DNA of 64,000 nt from Rhizophlyctis rosea (Eukaryota > Chytridiomycota > Chytridiomycetes > Rhizophlyctidales > Rhizophlyctidaceae), in assembly GCA_027596075.1 (NCBI GenBank), contig JADGJC010000027.1, positions 282 through 64,281 on the forward strand, read 5' to 3'. The position numbers and the translations under genes were made by a program. The number at the start of each line of letters is the position of its first letter. Positions within the stretch are counted from its first letter, which is position 1. The notes under the pieces were generated by a model. It did not search any database. It was not told the DNA's origin and was given only the letters and a program-made list of their open reading frames with translations. This document shows, piece by piece, positions 44,341-55,705 of this stretch.

Positions 44341-46178
44341 ATGTCGTTCCCACGCTATTTCAACCGTGCCTTTCACACTCTTCCATCAACAATGACCAAA
44401 CACCGCCATACCAATCGTCCCTCCTCTCCAACTTCTTCACGTCATCGCCGCTACTCTCGTGATAATCGTGAATCCCCCGATCGGCGCACTTTGTCTCCGA
44501 CTCCCACATCCCCATACCACCGTCCTGCCACACGACCTGCAATGTTTCGCGACTCCCGCGCCACCGCGTTTCAATCGTACAACGCTGCATACTGGGGCTA
44601 TCATGGCTGCCGTACAACTCCTTGGAACTGGGACTTCCTTTCTCAACCTCTTGACACCATCAGATTCTTTGGTCAAAGGCCTAGCAGAAGCCGGCCCGAG
44701 GGTGTTCCCCCATCCGCCATTCCCACACTCGCTGAACATTATGCAACCAACGAAGTCGAGGGAATTGAGGGAACTGCGGAGGAGGTTGAAATGAGCCGCA
44801 AGCTGACTGGAAAGATCGCCGTATGGTGCGCGCAACACTTGCAATCTGCAATTCGACATTGAAGGGTTCATGATAACCATTTATTACAGGAGAGGAGACA
44901 TTACCACACTGAAGATCGACGCCATCGTGAATGCCGCCAACAAGTCCCTTCTCGGCGGTGGCGGAGGCAAGTACATCTTTCTGTCCATCAGTAACATCTG
45001 TAAACTGACTGCATGACCTATCCAGTCGATGGAGCGATCCACGCTGCGGCTGGTCCGGAGCTGAAGAAGGAATGCCGAAGACTGGACGGATGCAACACCG
45101 GAGACGCCAAAATCACGGGCGCTCACGACCTACCCGCGCGCCACATCATTCATACCGTCGGACCGGTATGTGCGTCAGAAGCATCATTGTTGGGTGTGAA
45201 TATTCAAAAACCATCAAACAGATTGGCGAAGACCCGCAACGGCTTGCAAGCTGCTACCGGCGCAGTTTGGACGTACTCGTGGAGAACAACCTGCGTACCA
45301 TCGTAAGCAACTTCATCCGGGCGGTGGTCAAAAGACGCATCTAATCTCAGTCGTCCAGGCATTCTGTTGCATCTCTACGGGAATTTACGGGTATGACTAA
45401 AAGTTCCATTGCCGATCTGTGGGATTAGAACTTACGTCAAACACTTTGAAGATACCCCAACGACGCCGCTGCCAAGGTTGCAATTGGCACAGTCCGAAAA
45501 TGGATGGAACTGAACCCCGAAAAGGTGATTACCTTGATTTCACTATTTGCAACAAGAAGCATCTTTCGCTGCGGCCCCTAAACTCTGTTTACCTAGATTG
45601 ATCGGGTAATCTTCTGCATCTTCCTCCCAATCGATGATTCTCTTTACAAGAAGTACGTTCCTGCCTTCTTCCCGCACGTGACCAAAATCAAGCCCACATC
45701 CGACACTCCCGAGCCCGCGCCTGCATCGGCAAGCGATGAGGAACCCCATGCGGCAAGCGCGGACGAGGCGGCGATACCAGATGGTGAAGCAAAGGAAGGG
45801 GCAGCAAGCAATGATCATGTGGAAGAGAAGGGTCAGCCCGAAGCGGAAAAGGAGACCGGGATGGATATTGACAAGGGAAAGAACCAGGTTGAGGCGCCGA
45901 AGGAGAACGCAATGGATATCGATAAGAAGGAGGAATCAGTCCAGAGTGGCGTTGACGACAAGGAGTCCAGTGACGGAGTGCGGGAGAAGGAGATGAACGT
46001 CGATCAGGTGGAGGGTGGTGGCTCCGTGGATTCGGTGAAGGAGGTTGGGGAGAAGAAGGAGGTTGATGCACCGGCAGATGCGAGTGCGGTGAAGGAAGCT
46101 TCGGAGGCAGATGATGGGAAGAGTGGGGCAGCGGATGGAGACAAGGCTGGGGAAGAGTCATCGAAAATGGGGGCTTGA
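44341..46178 (+). CDS. Macrodomain (ADP-ribosyl hydrolase) with acidic tail
   Basis: Seven exons (44341-44825, 44890-44966, 45026-45165, 45222-45302, 45359-45390, 45452-45524, 45597-46178) give 489 residues. The macrodomain begins IPTLAEHY and [17 protein letters not shown], continues [38 protein letters not shown] and ISTGIYGYP, the signature of the MacroD group that removes ADP-ribose from proteins and hydrolyses O-acetyl-ADP-ribose. The N-terminal 120 residues are Arg/Ser-rich and could target mitochondria or be disordered. The C-terminal 160 residues are highly acidic and contain three related boxes: [16 protein letters not shown] and EMNVDQVE. Intron 2 begins GC, not GT. Several ATGs exist in exon 1; the first in frame is given. 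Confidence 0.88.
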
Positions 46179-46531
46179 GGGCGTATTTGGTGGTGCAGAA
46201 TGCCGATCTTTTGTGATAGGTTGTAGTGGTGGATGCGTTTCATGCCTTGGAGTTCCCTTTTTCTCTTGCTTTTGCTTTCATTGTAGAATGCAGTGTTGTC
46301 CGTTGTACATAGTTATTGCATAGTCCCCGCTTGTTTTTCCTTGCCTTTTTGCTTTGCACAAAATTTGGAGGCGGGGAAAAACAAATTTGCATATAATCAA
46401 AATAGAGTTCTTGCACAATCATTGTGTTTCTTGGTTTCTTGCGAGCTTGGCCCAAACTTTTTGAGCAAGAATACACACAACTAGCCACACCCCTGTGAAC
46501 GCACTTTGCACACCATTCCCCTAAACCATTC
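46179..46531. other. Convergent 3' region
   Basis: Between the stops of the macrodomain gene and the IFT38 gene. Only 3' untranslated sequence is expected. Confidence 0.5.
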
Positions 46532-48472
46532 TCAAAAATCATTATCATCCCCACTCAACCCCACATCCCTCAACCGCTCATCGTCCGAAAACGCCCCTTC
46601 CTCGTCCTCATCGTCGTTATCAACAACAATATGGTCTTCGTCATCGTCTCCTACATCGTCCATGTCGCCTGAATCCCCACGGTCGCGGTCGTCATCTTCG
46701 AGCATGATGTCGTCGTCGTCGGCGGCGTCTTCATCGGAAAGGAGGGAGACGTTTTCGGACTGGGGGGTTGGTGGGGTGTTAGTTGTGGGGGCTTTGGGAG
46801 GGGTGGGGATGGGGACACAGACCTCTTCAGCTTCACTTCTTTCGCCGTCGTCGGATTCGGAGTCGCTTCGGAGGATGAGGGATTGCGTTCTTCGGCCTGC
46901 TGCTGTTGGGAAGTCGGAACAGCCATGGGCTTTTGTCAGTCCCATATCGCCAGAATGTTGTGAAAGGAAAATAAAGTGCGACAACAAGAGAGAATGATAT
47001 GTACCATTTGGTCTCTTTGGCCTAGCCGACTCTGCCCCACCACCTCCATAAGCTCCCATCGCCGTGCGCATCTCTTTATCCCCTCTTAATAGACGCAATT
47101 CCTCTTCGCGAAGTCGGCTTTGCATTTGTTTGAGGGACATTTCGGTTTCCTATATGTAGTGAGGTTGGTGACCCCAAAGGAGACAAATAGCTCCGTTTCA
47201 AACACCACACCTCAAACTTATCCTGCTCCAACCGATTATGCTCATCCAACTGTTGTTCAAGATACGTCAGATTGCGGAACTTTTCCATATAGATTTCGTA
47301 AAGCCGGCTCAGTTCCACTTCAATCTTTTCGTATTCGTCCATATACGCCGGCCTGTCACCCAAGTCATCAATCAATTTCTTCGTTCCTTCCTTCCACCCA
47401 TGTCTCCCCCCGCAAAGAGGCAGACCTCTTCTCTTACCTAACACCCGCTAAACTCCTCAACCTCTTCTCCGCCCTCTCCAACTCCATCTTCTTCTTCTCG
47501 ATCTTTGCCATCAGGTTCGTTTCATCTGCCGCCAAATTCTCCATCGCCGCCCGTGTTGTGGCGATCTGATCTTGGATCAGGGTGATTGCGTCGGACACTG
47601 CTACCTCCATGGTACGGAGATCGAAGGGGCGGGATATGACGGATGTGCGGATGTCCTGGGGGAGGGGGTTGTTTTAGGGTCGGGGTAGAGGGGATTGGGA
47701 GGGAGGGGAGGACGTTACCCGTAGTTCCATTTCTTTGCCGAGGAGGTCGTAGAGTGTTGCGCCGCGTTCTGTTATGTCGGTTGCGAGGAGGCGGCAGGTT
47801 TTGAGTTGGGGGATTTTGCTGGATATGTCTAGGGGTGGGGCCATTACGATGTCCTTTGATTTGCGGGAGGCGTTCAATTTCAATCGGGACGGATTAGTTT
47901 TTCACCAATGGACGAGTATGCCCACCTCATCCTCCGATGGCTTCGTCGTACTAGCTTCATACAGTACATTGACGATCTTCAGCAGCTCTTTGACGGCGTA
48001 ACCGTCAGCCATGTACAGTTTCCGTGTGTTGAGTTTGATGTGGGCCTTTGTTACCTGGTGCATCTCCCATTTAGCACATCGCGCCACATCAGAAATACAT
48101 ATATCAACCTTACCATAAAAGTAGCAACACTTTTAATGAACATCACCCGATCTTGCTCCGTACTCGTGTCTTCTGGTATCTCGACTGTTGGGTCGTAACT
48201 GTCACAGAGACGATGATTTATTGTTATGACCGATTTCTAGAGTAAGACTCGGCCTCAAGTTCTACACACACACTTTCTAATCAGCCATAGTAGTATGTCT
48301 GACACAAGTTCAAAATTTGGCGCGCGGAAGCTTTCTAGGGATATAAGGAGTGGGTAACCTAGACAGCGCATCTTTTCTGTGAAGGCTAGGAGGATGGTGA
48401 GCGTTTGTTGTCCCGATGCGAGCGGCCAAGGGTTGAATCTCAAGTAATACCTCTGAGCTCTCGATATGACAT
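46532..48472 (-). CDS. IFT38: Intraflagellar transport protein 38 (CLUAP1/qilin)
   Basis: Start ATG at 48472 in a 22-base first exon (MSYRELR), followed by [106 protein letters not shown] and [15 protein letters not shown]. These match CLUAP1 in order along its length: an N-terminal calponin-homology-like domain, then a coiled coil. IFT38 belongs to the IFT-B peripheral complex and is needed to build cilia. The C-terminus is an acidic, Asp/Glu-rich tail. Approximate exons beyond the first: 48385-48274, 48195-48110, 48060-47935, 47885-47720, then several more to 46532. Confidence 0.9.
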
Positions 48473-48740
48473 TTTGCACGAGTCTGCGATGAATGTGGAC
48501 AAAAGTTGCGGATATGTGAAGGGTAGCGGCGGTTGGGAGGATCCAACAAAGGTTCAAAAAACGCAGCAGACCGGTAACTCGAAGCTGTGCCATCGGCTTA
48601 GGTAACCGCATGGACCCTGATTCCTGTGGCGCAGCACGGGCCCATACCCAACACTTCCCATCTGTTTTCAACTTTGTTCGTTGCAAGTAGACTGCTACAA
48701 GACAAAAGTATATTCCACACTCCTCCCATCACCAAAAAAA
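48473..48740. promoter_or_regulatory. Divergent promoter of two flagellar-type genes
   Basis: 268 bases separate the start codons of IFT38 (-) and the calcyphosin-like gene (+). GGTAAC, the half-site of the RFX X-box consensus (RGYAAC), occurs twice, at 48573-48578 and 48601-48606. A full X-box is not evident. Confidence 0.35.
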
Positions 48741-50237
48741 ATGCTCAAAATCTCCATCCCCACAACTCGTCATACAATCCCCATCCTCTCCCCCATTACA
48801 CCCATAACGCCCACATTCAACACTCCATCCCTCCTCTCCTTCCCCGCCCACGAAGAACGTATTGAAGCTCAGTCTGCGTCGCTGTTCCGGAAAGTTAGGG
48901 ATGCGCTTGACGCTGCTGCTGTGAGGAGTGTTGTGGATTTCTATCGTGCGCTGCTGGAAGTTGGTGAGAAGGGCGCGGATGGGACGGTGGTTGTTGACCG
49001 GAAGGGGTTGGGGGGTGTGTTGGGGAAGTGGGATGTGGGTGGTACCGAACAGGTTGGTTTGATAATATTTTTAAATGAATGTAGGAAAAGCATTGACTCA
49101 ACTGATGGCGATGAACCCCAGGAACTGGACGCAGTTTTTGAAAAGTTTCAGCGGGATGAAGATGGTATGTGTTTGCGGACCCCCTTTAAACCTCATTCTG
49201 CCGCTTTCTCAAGCAGCTTCAGTGTAGATTCGCAGTCCCTACCAATTGGCGACTTCGTTAGAAGTATCAAGGTGAGTGTTGTCTATCTACTTTTCATAAT
49301 CATGTCTGACGACGCTTGATCACATCAGGGCAGTCTTCCACCCAAACGGCTCGATCTTGTCCGCGATGTGTATAGATCTATCCTGGGATCAACGGGGAGA
49401 GATGTGGTCTTACTGAAAGGTGTGACCCGAGGTACTTATGACTTGGCAATCTGCAATGTTCACAGTCGATCTTGTAGATGCAAAACAGCGTTACAACGCC
49501 CTGGCACATCCACGTGTCCAATCCGGAGAACTAGACTCCGAAAAGGTCCTCTTTGACTTCATTCAGTATTGGAGTAAAGACAGACCTAATGGGGCGATCG
49601 AGTTGATTGAGTGGGAGGTTTATTTCTCGAGTAGGTCATTTGTTTCCATGAGCTTATTATTTGGGTCTCGTAGTGATCCTTCTGGTTGTATCACTAGCAA
49701 TATCGGCGAACATTGAGCGAGATCAGTACTTTGAAAAGCTGATGACACAATGTTGGCCTGGTATCACACCGGCCACTGAACCGGTACGTCGACGTTTGAT
49801 GCTTTGCGGTCTCGCCAGGTTCTGATCATGTGCCGTCACCTCCCTCATACCAGCCACCACCAAAACTCAACCCTCAAACAAAACGCCTGCTAACAACCCG
49901 GATCCGCAACCTCACCTTCCTCATCTCCGACCCCCGCATCTTCCGAACCTGCCTCGACCTCTGCATGCTCCGCCACCCGCCTCCACCCAACATCCCGCGG
50001 CCGTTCGCATATCCAGACTATCTCCGCCTCATCGTCGGGGAGATGTTCAAATGTGTGCATGATAATTTGGATGATGATGCGTTTAATCTGATACAGAAGC
50101 GGATGGTGAAGGAGTTGGGAATGAATGGATTTGCTACGGCGGGGATGGCGGAGTTGGAGGGTGCGTTGAGGGCGGCGATGAGGAAGGAGTTGGGATTTTT
50201 GGAGTATCAGATTCATGCTAAGACGGCTGATAAATGA
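48741..50237 (+). CDS. Calcyphosin-like EF-hand protein
   Basis: Seven exons (48741-49052, 49122-49164, 49228-49271, 49329-49419, 49466-49630, 49698-49783, 49854-50237) give 374 residues in frame. After an N-terminal helical part come VFEKFQRDED with LPIGDFVRSI (an EF-hand-like loop), YNALAHPRVQSGE, VLFDFIQYW, IELIEWEVYFS and TISANIERDQYFEKLMTQCW. The segments RxHPxVxSGE and SANIxxDxYF are the hallmark of calcyphosin and calcyphosin-like proteins, which are found mainly in organisms with motile cilia. Its location head to head with IFT38 supports a flagellar role. The C-terminal 128 residues (from PPPKLNPQ) are an extension not present in the short animal proteins and not recognised. The frame upstream of 48741 lacks an ATG. 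Confidence 0.8.
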
Positions 50238-50434
50238 GGAGTTTTCGTTTGGCATTCAAAATGATTTGATTGATGCGATGGTTCGACGGCATTTTCCAAG
50301 GATGCTGCCCAGCAATACAATGAAGAATCAAAATGTTTCAGCTCTTTTTGAAGAGCTTATGTTTGTCGTTTTGAGCAAGACTAAACTTCCGACATCTATG
50401 CTGCTACTCTCTAGTCCTACATATTCTGCAAAAT

Positions 50435-51106
50435 CTAAATACCCCATTGCGCCCGGTATGCGTTAATACTCTCAATCCGCTCCTCATGTCCACCTTCCTC
50501 CTTCAAGAACTCCACTACATGCTCCAACTTCACAATCGAAACTACCTTCACACCATAATCTTTCTCCACCTGTTGAATAGCAGACACCCCCGTATCCGCC
50601 GCAACCTTCTCTTGCCGATCAATAGCGATCAAAACTCCCACCAATTGTGCCGCCTCCCGTCGGATGATCTCCACTGCTTCCCTAATAGCAGTCCCCGCCG
50701 TAATTACATCGTCGATGATAACCACCTTCCCCTGCAACGGAGCACCGACAATTGTCCCTCCTTCCCCGTGGTCCTTCTTCTCTTTCCGGTTGAAGCAGTA
50801 GGGTTTGTCGACATTGTGGTGGGAGTAGAGAGCTACGGAGAGTGCGGAGACGAGGGGGATGCCTTTGTAGGCGGGGCCAAAGAGGACGTCATAGGAGGAT
50901 AGGGCTGAGGATGCGACTGCGTCTTGGAGAGCTGCGGCGTAAAATTGACCGAGTTTTGCTAGGGCGGCGCCGGTGGAGAAGAGACCGGCGTTGAAGAAGT
51001 AGGGAGATGTTCGGCCGGATTTTAGTTTGAAGGAGCCGAAGGTGAGGACTTTATGGGAGATTGCGAAGGAGATGAAGTCGCGTTGGTAGGGTTTTAGGGT
51101 GGACAT
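50435..51106 (-). CDS. URA5: Orotate phosphoribosyltransferase
   Basis: A single exon of 223 residues from an ATG at 51106. It converts orotate and phosphoribosyl pyrophosphate to orotidine 5'-phosphate, the fifth step of pyrimidine synthesis. Typical segments: [47 protein letters not shown] (flexible loop with catalytic residues) and the PRPP-binding motif [13 protein letters not shown]. The length equals that of fungal monofunctional enzymes and, as usual in fungi, there is no fusion to the decarboxylase. It is divergent from RPAP3, start codons 230 bases apart. The 3' end converges with the calcyphosin-like gene. Confidence 0.95.
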   Translation of the reverse strand: MSTLKPYQRDFISFAISHKVLTFGSFKLKSGRTSPYFFNAGLFSTGAALAKLGQFYAAALQDAVASSALSSYDVLFGPAYKGIPLVSALSVALYSHHNVDKPYCFNRKEKKDHGEGGTIVGAPLQGKVVIIDDVITAGTAIREAVEIIRREAAQLVGVLIAIDRQEKVAADTGVSAIQQVEKDYGVKVVSIVKLEHVVEFLKEEGGHEERIESINAYRAQWGI

Positions 51107-51336
51107 TGTTGCTTTCGACGACGTGTGGGATTACCAAATTGAAGGAAGAAACTGTTTTGTGAAAATTGGAGGAACAGAAACACGACCTCTCCAATTGGCT
51201 TGGGAGGCTTGGGAGAAAGCCAAGGAGCTTGAAGACGCGTTCCAAGCTTTCCCCCTTCAAGCTTCCTTCAACCTTTCCGATACCCTCCAACAGATTTCCA
51301 CAGCAAGAACGCTCTTTACACTTTGGGCTTCCCGAT

Positions 51337-53478
51337 ATGGCGTCCGGACCCAGTAACGTTGCGCTTCAAGTGCGACAAAATGCGGAAGAATACAATGTAA
51401 TTGTGTTCAAGCAGCTTGTGCTATGAGCCCACCGAACTGACGTCGTCCTATTTCCCTTCCAGAGCTTCCTTTCAGAGCTCCGAGGGTGGGAAAAAGAAAT
51501 AAAAGCAAAAGACAAAGCAGCGAAAGAGAAGCCCAACAGTCCCTTGGTACGTATCACGCTCGCGCAATTTGAGGTTCTTGAAGGTCCAGGGTTCATGGTA
51601 CGAAGCTCTTACCGCACTAGGCCATTCCTCCAGTCCGACGAAGCGGAACTTTGGACTCTTCAACGTCTCTGAGCGCGCAGGACCAGTCTAGTCCAAAAGA
51701 AGAGCAGCAGCTCAAGCCGAAGATCAAGGCATATGATTATCGTGCCTGGGATAAGTTTGATGTGGTTGGTGTTTGTCTGTTACGATGGTTTGGGCCGCAA
51801 CGGGGCTGACGTCGTCAACAGGATAAGGCGTTGGAGGAGGTCGAGGCGGGTGCACAAAGCAGTTCCGTCGTCACAGATTCGAGCGCAAGAGGAGGAGGCA
51901 TGGCAGGTGCGGTGGAAGATCCCGCGGAAGCGTTGGAAAAGTCTTTGATTGAGAAGGAGAAGGTGCTCACCCACCAACTTTGGCGTTAGTTTTCCGTGAC
52001 CTTGTCTGACTATCCAGAAATAGGGAAACGCACATTTCAAAAAAGGAGACTTTAAAAAGGCTGCTTTGTGTTATACAAAGAGCATGAAACATGACCCTAG
52101 TAATTCGGTGGTGCCCGTCAATCGCGCCATGGCGTATCTGAAGTTGGGAAGGTAACGCGTCGATGCGACGGTTTGTTTGTTTACATGTCGATCAAAGCTG
52201 ACAGGGCCCATGCAGGTTTACAGAAGCAGAAGCCGACTGCACACTAGGGCTAAGTTTAGATAAGAAGAATGTCAAAGCGCTGTGGCGAAGAGGAATTGCC
52301 CGAAGGGAGCTTGGAAAGTTTACGGAAGCGAAGAAGGGTGTGTAATGCTATCGTTTCTACGAGGGAAATATTTCAGGGCGGAGTTGACCTTGTTCGTCCA
52401 GATTTGGAGGAAGCTTCGGTGTTGGAGCCATCGAATAAAGCTGTGAAGGAAGAGTTGCAGAAGGTTTATGATGCGACGAAGAGCAAGGTGACCTTTGCAG
52501 TGATATGCTGATTACACGCACAAGGGATATTCAACAATCAATAGGCAAATGACGCCAATGCTGCGAAAAAGGCTCCAGCCAAGAAGGACAGTGTAACCAA
52601 GGATGCTGAGACGCCAGCAAAACCTGTACGACGACGCTTGAACATTGAAGTGGTTGGACAGCAGCCACAGAGCAATGCTGAGGCACCGCAACCTCGTCCC
52701 ATATCACTACCCGCCACTGAGACAGCGTCCGCTCCAACTCCGAAAGAATCTACCTCACGACTGATCAACCTACCACCTACACCTACCGCAAATTCACCCG
52801 AACCAACACCACCACAATCCCCAGCACGGACTGCTCCAGCAGGTATCAAACGGTCTTCGTCACAGTTGAGCATATCGTCTACCCGGTCAGGGGGGTCGCG
52901 GCCTGCACCAAAGTCTATGTTTGAGTTTGAGAGGGATTGGAAGAGTATGAGGGGGGATGAGGCGGCGATTTATGAGTATATGAAGGTATGGTGTGTTTGC
53001 AATGTTTGATGGGGTGAAGCTCGGTACCGTACGCATATTCATATGTTGTGACAGAACACTATACCATCTGACTATTCCAAAATCCTCAAAAACTCGTTGG
53101 AGTCGCATTACCTTTCGAAAATTATTAGCGTGATGCAGAATCATTATTTGCGGTGGGTTGGGTCTGTTTGGGTCCCGATTGGCAACCACGCCCTTGACGA
53201 TTGATTTGACGTGCAGGGACGAGAAATACGATGACGTGTATGAAATACTGCTGAATTTATCTCGGGTGCAGCGGTTTGATATGATTATTATGTTTCTTTC
53301 GAAGGCGGAGAAAGCGGGTACGTCTTGGGGAATTTGCGGGTTTTGGTTGTCTGGCTGTGGCTAAATGGCACTATCAATAGGTCTCGCTGGTATTATTGCT
53401 CGGTTGCGGTCGGTGGTTGGGACGGGCGAGTTTACTGGGGAGGATTTGGATAAATTGGCGAGATTGTATAAAGTATAA
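51337..53478 (+). CDS. RPAP3: RPAP3-like TPR protein of the R2TP complex
   Basis: Eleven exons (51337-51396, 51463-51546, 51621-51764, 51822-51962, 52024-52151, 52216-52337, 52402-52487, 52545-52985, 53055-53152, 53217-53317, 53381-53478) encode 500 residues. The first part (NAEEYNSFLSELRGWEKEIK, YDYRAWDKFDVDKALEEVE) is typical of RPAP3/SPAG1 proteins. One TPR array follows: EKGNAHFKKGDFKKAALCYTKS, NRAMAYLKLGRFTEAEADC, WRRGIARRELGKFTEAKKDL. A Pro/Ser-rich linker leads to the RPAP3 C-terminal domain (FEFERDWKSMRGDEAAIYEY, SLESHYLSKIISVM). RPAP3 links HSP90 to RUVBL1/2 and PIH1 to assemble RNA polymerase II, snoRNPs, PIKKs and axonemal dynein. Animal RPAP3 has two TPR arrays; I see one here. 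Confidence 0.9.
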
Positions 53479-54536
53479 TGAATGTGTAAATGTGTACTCG
53501 AAAGATGTTTTCGCGGTGGTGAAGACTATTTTATTGATTGGAATGCGATCAATTTGCAAGAAAAGGCAATGACTATATGTTGCTACTCTGATGTTTGCCT
53601 TCAATCTAAGATCGGCCAACCCTTTCTGTCTTGTGCATCCCAATTTCTTTGAACGCGTTGTGATCCCCTGCTCCCTCAATTCCCGCAAGTAAAAGAGCTC
53701 GTCTTGACTCCATGGCCCTTGTTTCAATGCTGGATCTAACCTATTCACCCAATAAAAATGCACTGCAGTTGCTGCTTTTCCGATTTTCCTTCCAGTTGCA
53801 CTATAGTTAGGACGTTGACCTGCTGCGATAGCTGAATTGATACTATCTACAATAAATGGCTTCATTTCCGGCGTCCAGTTCCCCTCTTGTAATCCCGGAT
53901 GTAGGATTGTATACCAACGCACACTAATATGACTTGGACTCCTATCTAGTTCCAAGGCGGCCCATCAAGGAGTTTCATTTGTGTTAGTGGCACGTAGGCC
54001 TTCCCGTCGTATCGCCACATCCTCTTCCCCAGTCCACCCATCTGACTTCAGGCTAAGGTTGAGGGCATAGTGCCAACGTCTTCTGATGGTATCGGGCGGT
54101 CGGTTGTACACTTTTGAAAGGAGGCTCCATGATATCCTCTTGCCTTCAGCTCGACATGTTTCAACAACCCCGATCAAATCCTCATCTTCCTTCTTGGTCC
54201 ATGGTGCTCGATTGAAATTGACATCTAGTACCTCAACCCATCGAGTTCGGACATTTTGGCGCCCACGGTTCAGTTGCATAGCATACCGGGGTGTCTCTTC
54301 AGCAGCCCGAGCCCGCATAACCTCCTGCCTCACAAAGTTATCCTCCCAAGGCAGCCACTTTCACATTACAAGCATTGAGGGAGGTATTACAGCAGAATTG
54401 AGTAGCGCTCGCGGGTTTGGTTGAAATCTGAAGGTCTCGGGAGGTAGACAGATAGGTGCTGGTTGAAGGTCGGGTACTTTGCGTAGGACGGGCGTCGGGC
54501 GAGAGGAGGGAGGGAGGTGAAAGTGGAGCGAAACAT
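53374..54536 (-). CDS. Myb/SANT-repeat protein with in-frame TGA
   Basis: Start ATG at 54536 in a short first exon (MFRSTFTSLPPLARRPSYAK), then an intron to about 54355 and WLPWEDNFVRQEV. Three or four Myb-like repeats follow: APWTKKEDEDL...RPPDTIRRRW, DGWTGEEDVAI...RSPSHISVRW, GNWTPEM...and GPWSQDELFYL. A TGA at about 53962-53964 interrupts the frame, which stays open on both sides for the same Myb unit. A 48-base GT-AG segment (gtgccactaac to gaactag, about 53999-53952) containing a perfect CTAAC branch site would remove the TGA in frame, but it also removes residues a Myb unit normally has. So it is either a small intron, a true stop or a sequencing error. The last part of the frame overlaps the 3' end of RPAP3 by about 100 bases. 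Confidence 0.6.
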
Positions 54537-55705
54537 GGTTTTTCTGAAAAGATTGGAAAGGCTGACGGTAATGTAGACTCACAGACTTCAACGGGTAATT
54601 GCTAATTTTTCAAAGTTCGGGAACAAAATTTGTGGGAGATGAAGAAGGAAGTGGAAGCCTGATTTGGGTGAGAGCAGGATTGAGGTTTCAGAGCTATTTG
54701 CCACGGTCCTGGGTGTCACACAGATTCCACCTGTCGGGCCCCAAAAGTGTCCGTTTCGAGTCATTTGGCAAAGCAATTGGTGTTGCTGTTTTGATATCCA
54801 GGGATGGTGCAGTGATGAAGGGCGGCATACAAAAGATGCTGCAACCTGGGTCGTGAAATGCGACCCAGCTGTCAGGTTGGTTGTTCCATCCTCGGAATGG
54901 GCAATTGGCCTGGCGGGAACCTGGCAAGGGGCGCCGCTTCCACTACTCAGATTGTGTCTTGTAGACATGCGGGTTTGAGCTTACTCTTTGCTTTTTTTTG
55001 TAAATCTTTCTTTGTGACCCTTCTCCATATGCTAATTTATATATCATATCGGGGCAGTCACGTATGACTTGCATGGCGGCAAAAGAGATACTGGTTGCTG
55101 CTTTTTATCAAGAGCATTGCCCGTACTTGCGGAATACGCATGCCACGTCGCGCAGGACCGCAAGACCCACTTCTCTGCGAAGAAAAATGCAGGGCGAGAG
55201 ATGGTGTGGTGGGCGGTTGCTGATAAGGAACCCTGCTTATGCAGTGCTGCGGAAAACTCTCGTCATCCAAGCTAATGAGTCACGATGACCAAATGTGATA
55301 ATTCCAATTATATCCAAAGTGATGTACAAGCCACAGATGCAATTTTTTCATGTGTTCACCATCACTCATTCCATCGGAGACAACAAACGTGGTTTGGTTT
55401 GCTGTGCAGGATCAGATTCCTTCGACTCCGCTTGCTCTGCACTTGCACAGCCAAAAACTCAGCAAAAACCCGGTCGTGTCGAACCCGTGGGAAAGAGGCG
55501 ACTGGCAACCCCCTTGGTGAATGGTGAGCCACCATTTGCTTCTTCGATTCTTTATCTGTTTGGAGAGAGGCACCCGCAGCGTCACTGCGCAACGTGCACT
55601 GCAATGCTGTTGGCAGATCAAACATTTACCTGGGCGCAATGTGTACCACCACCACGAATCAGGATGAGCTAACACCATGCATCCCTACTGCAGCCTACGA
55701 TCAGA
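54537..55705. other. Intergenic, divergent spacer
   Basis: Upstream regions of the Myb gene and the zinc-finger gene. Short open frames (54664-54978, 55295-55672) show no protein features. Confidence 0.4.

Noticed and set aside
55295..55672. 125-codon plus-strand frame upstream of the zinc-finger gene
   Set aside because: No splice link to the gene and no domain; probably leader sequence.
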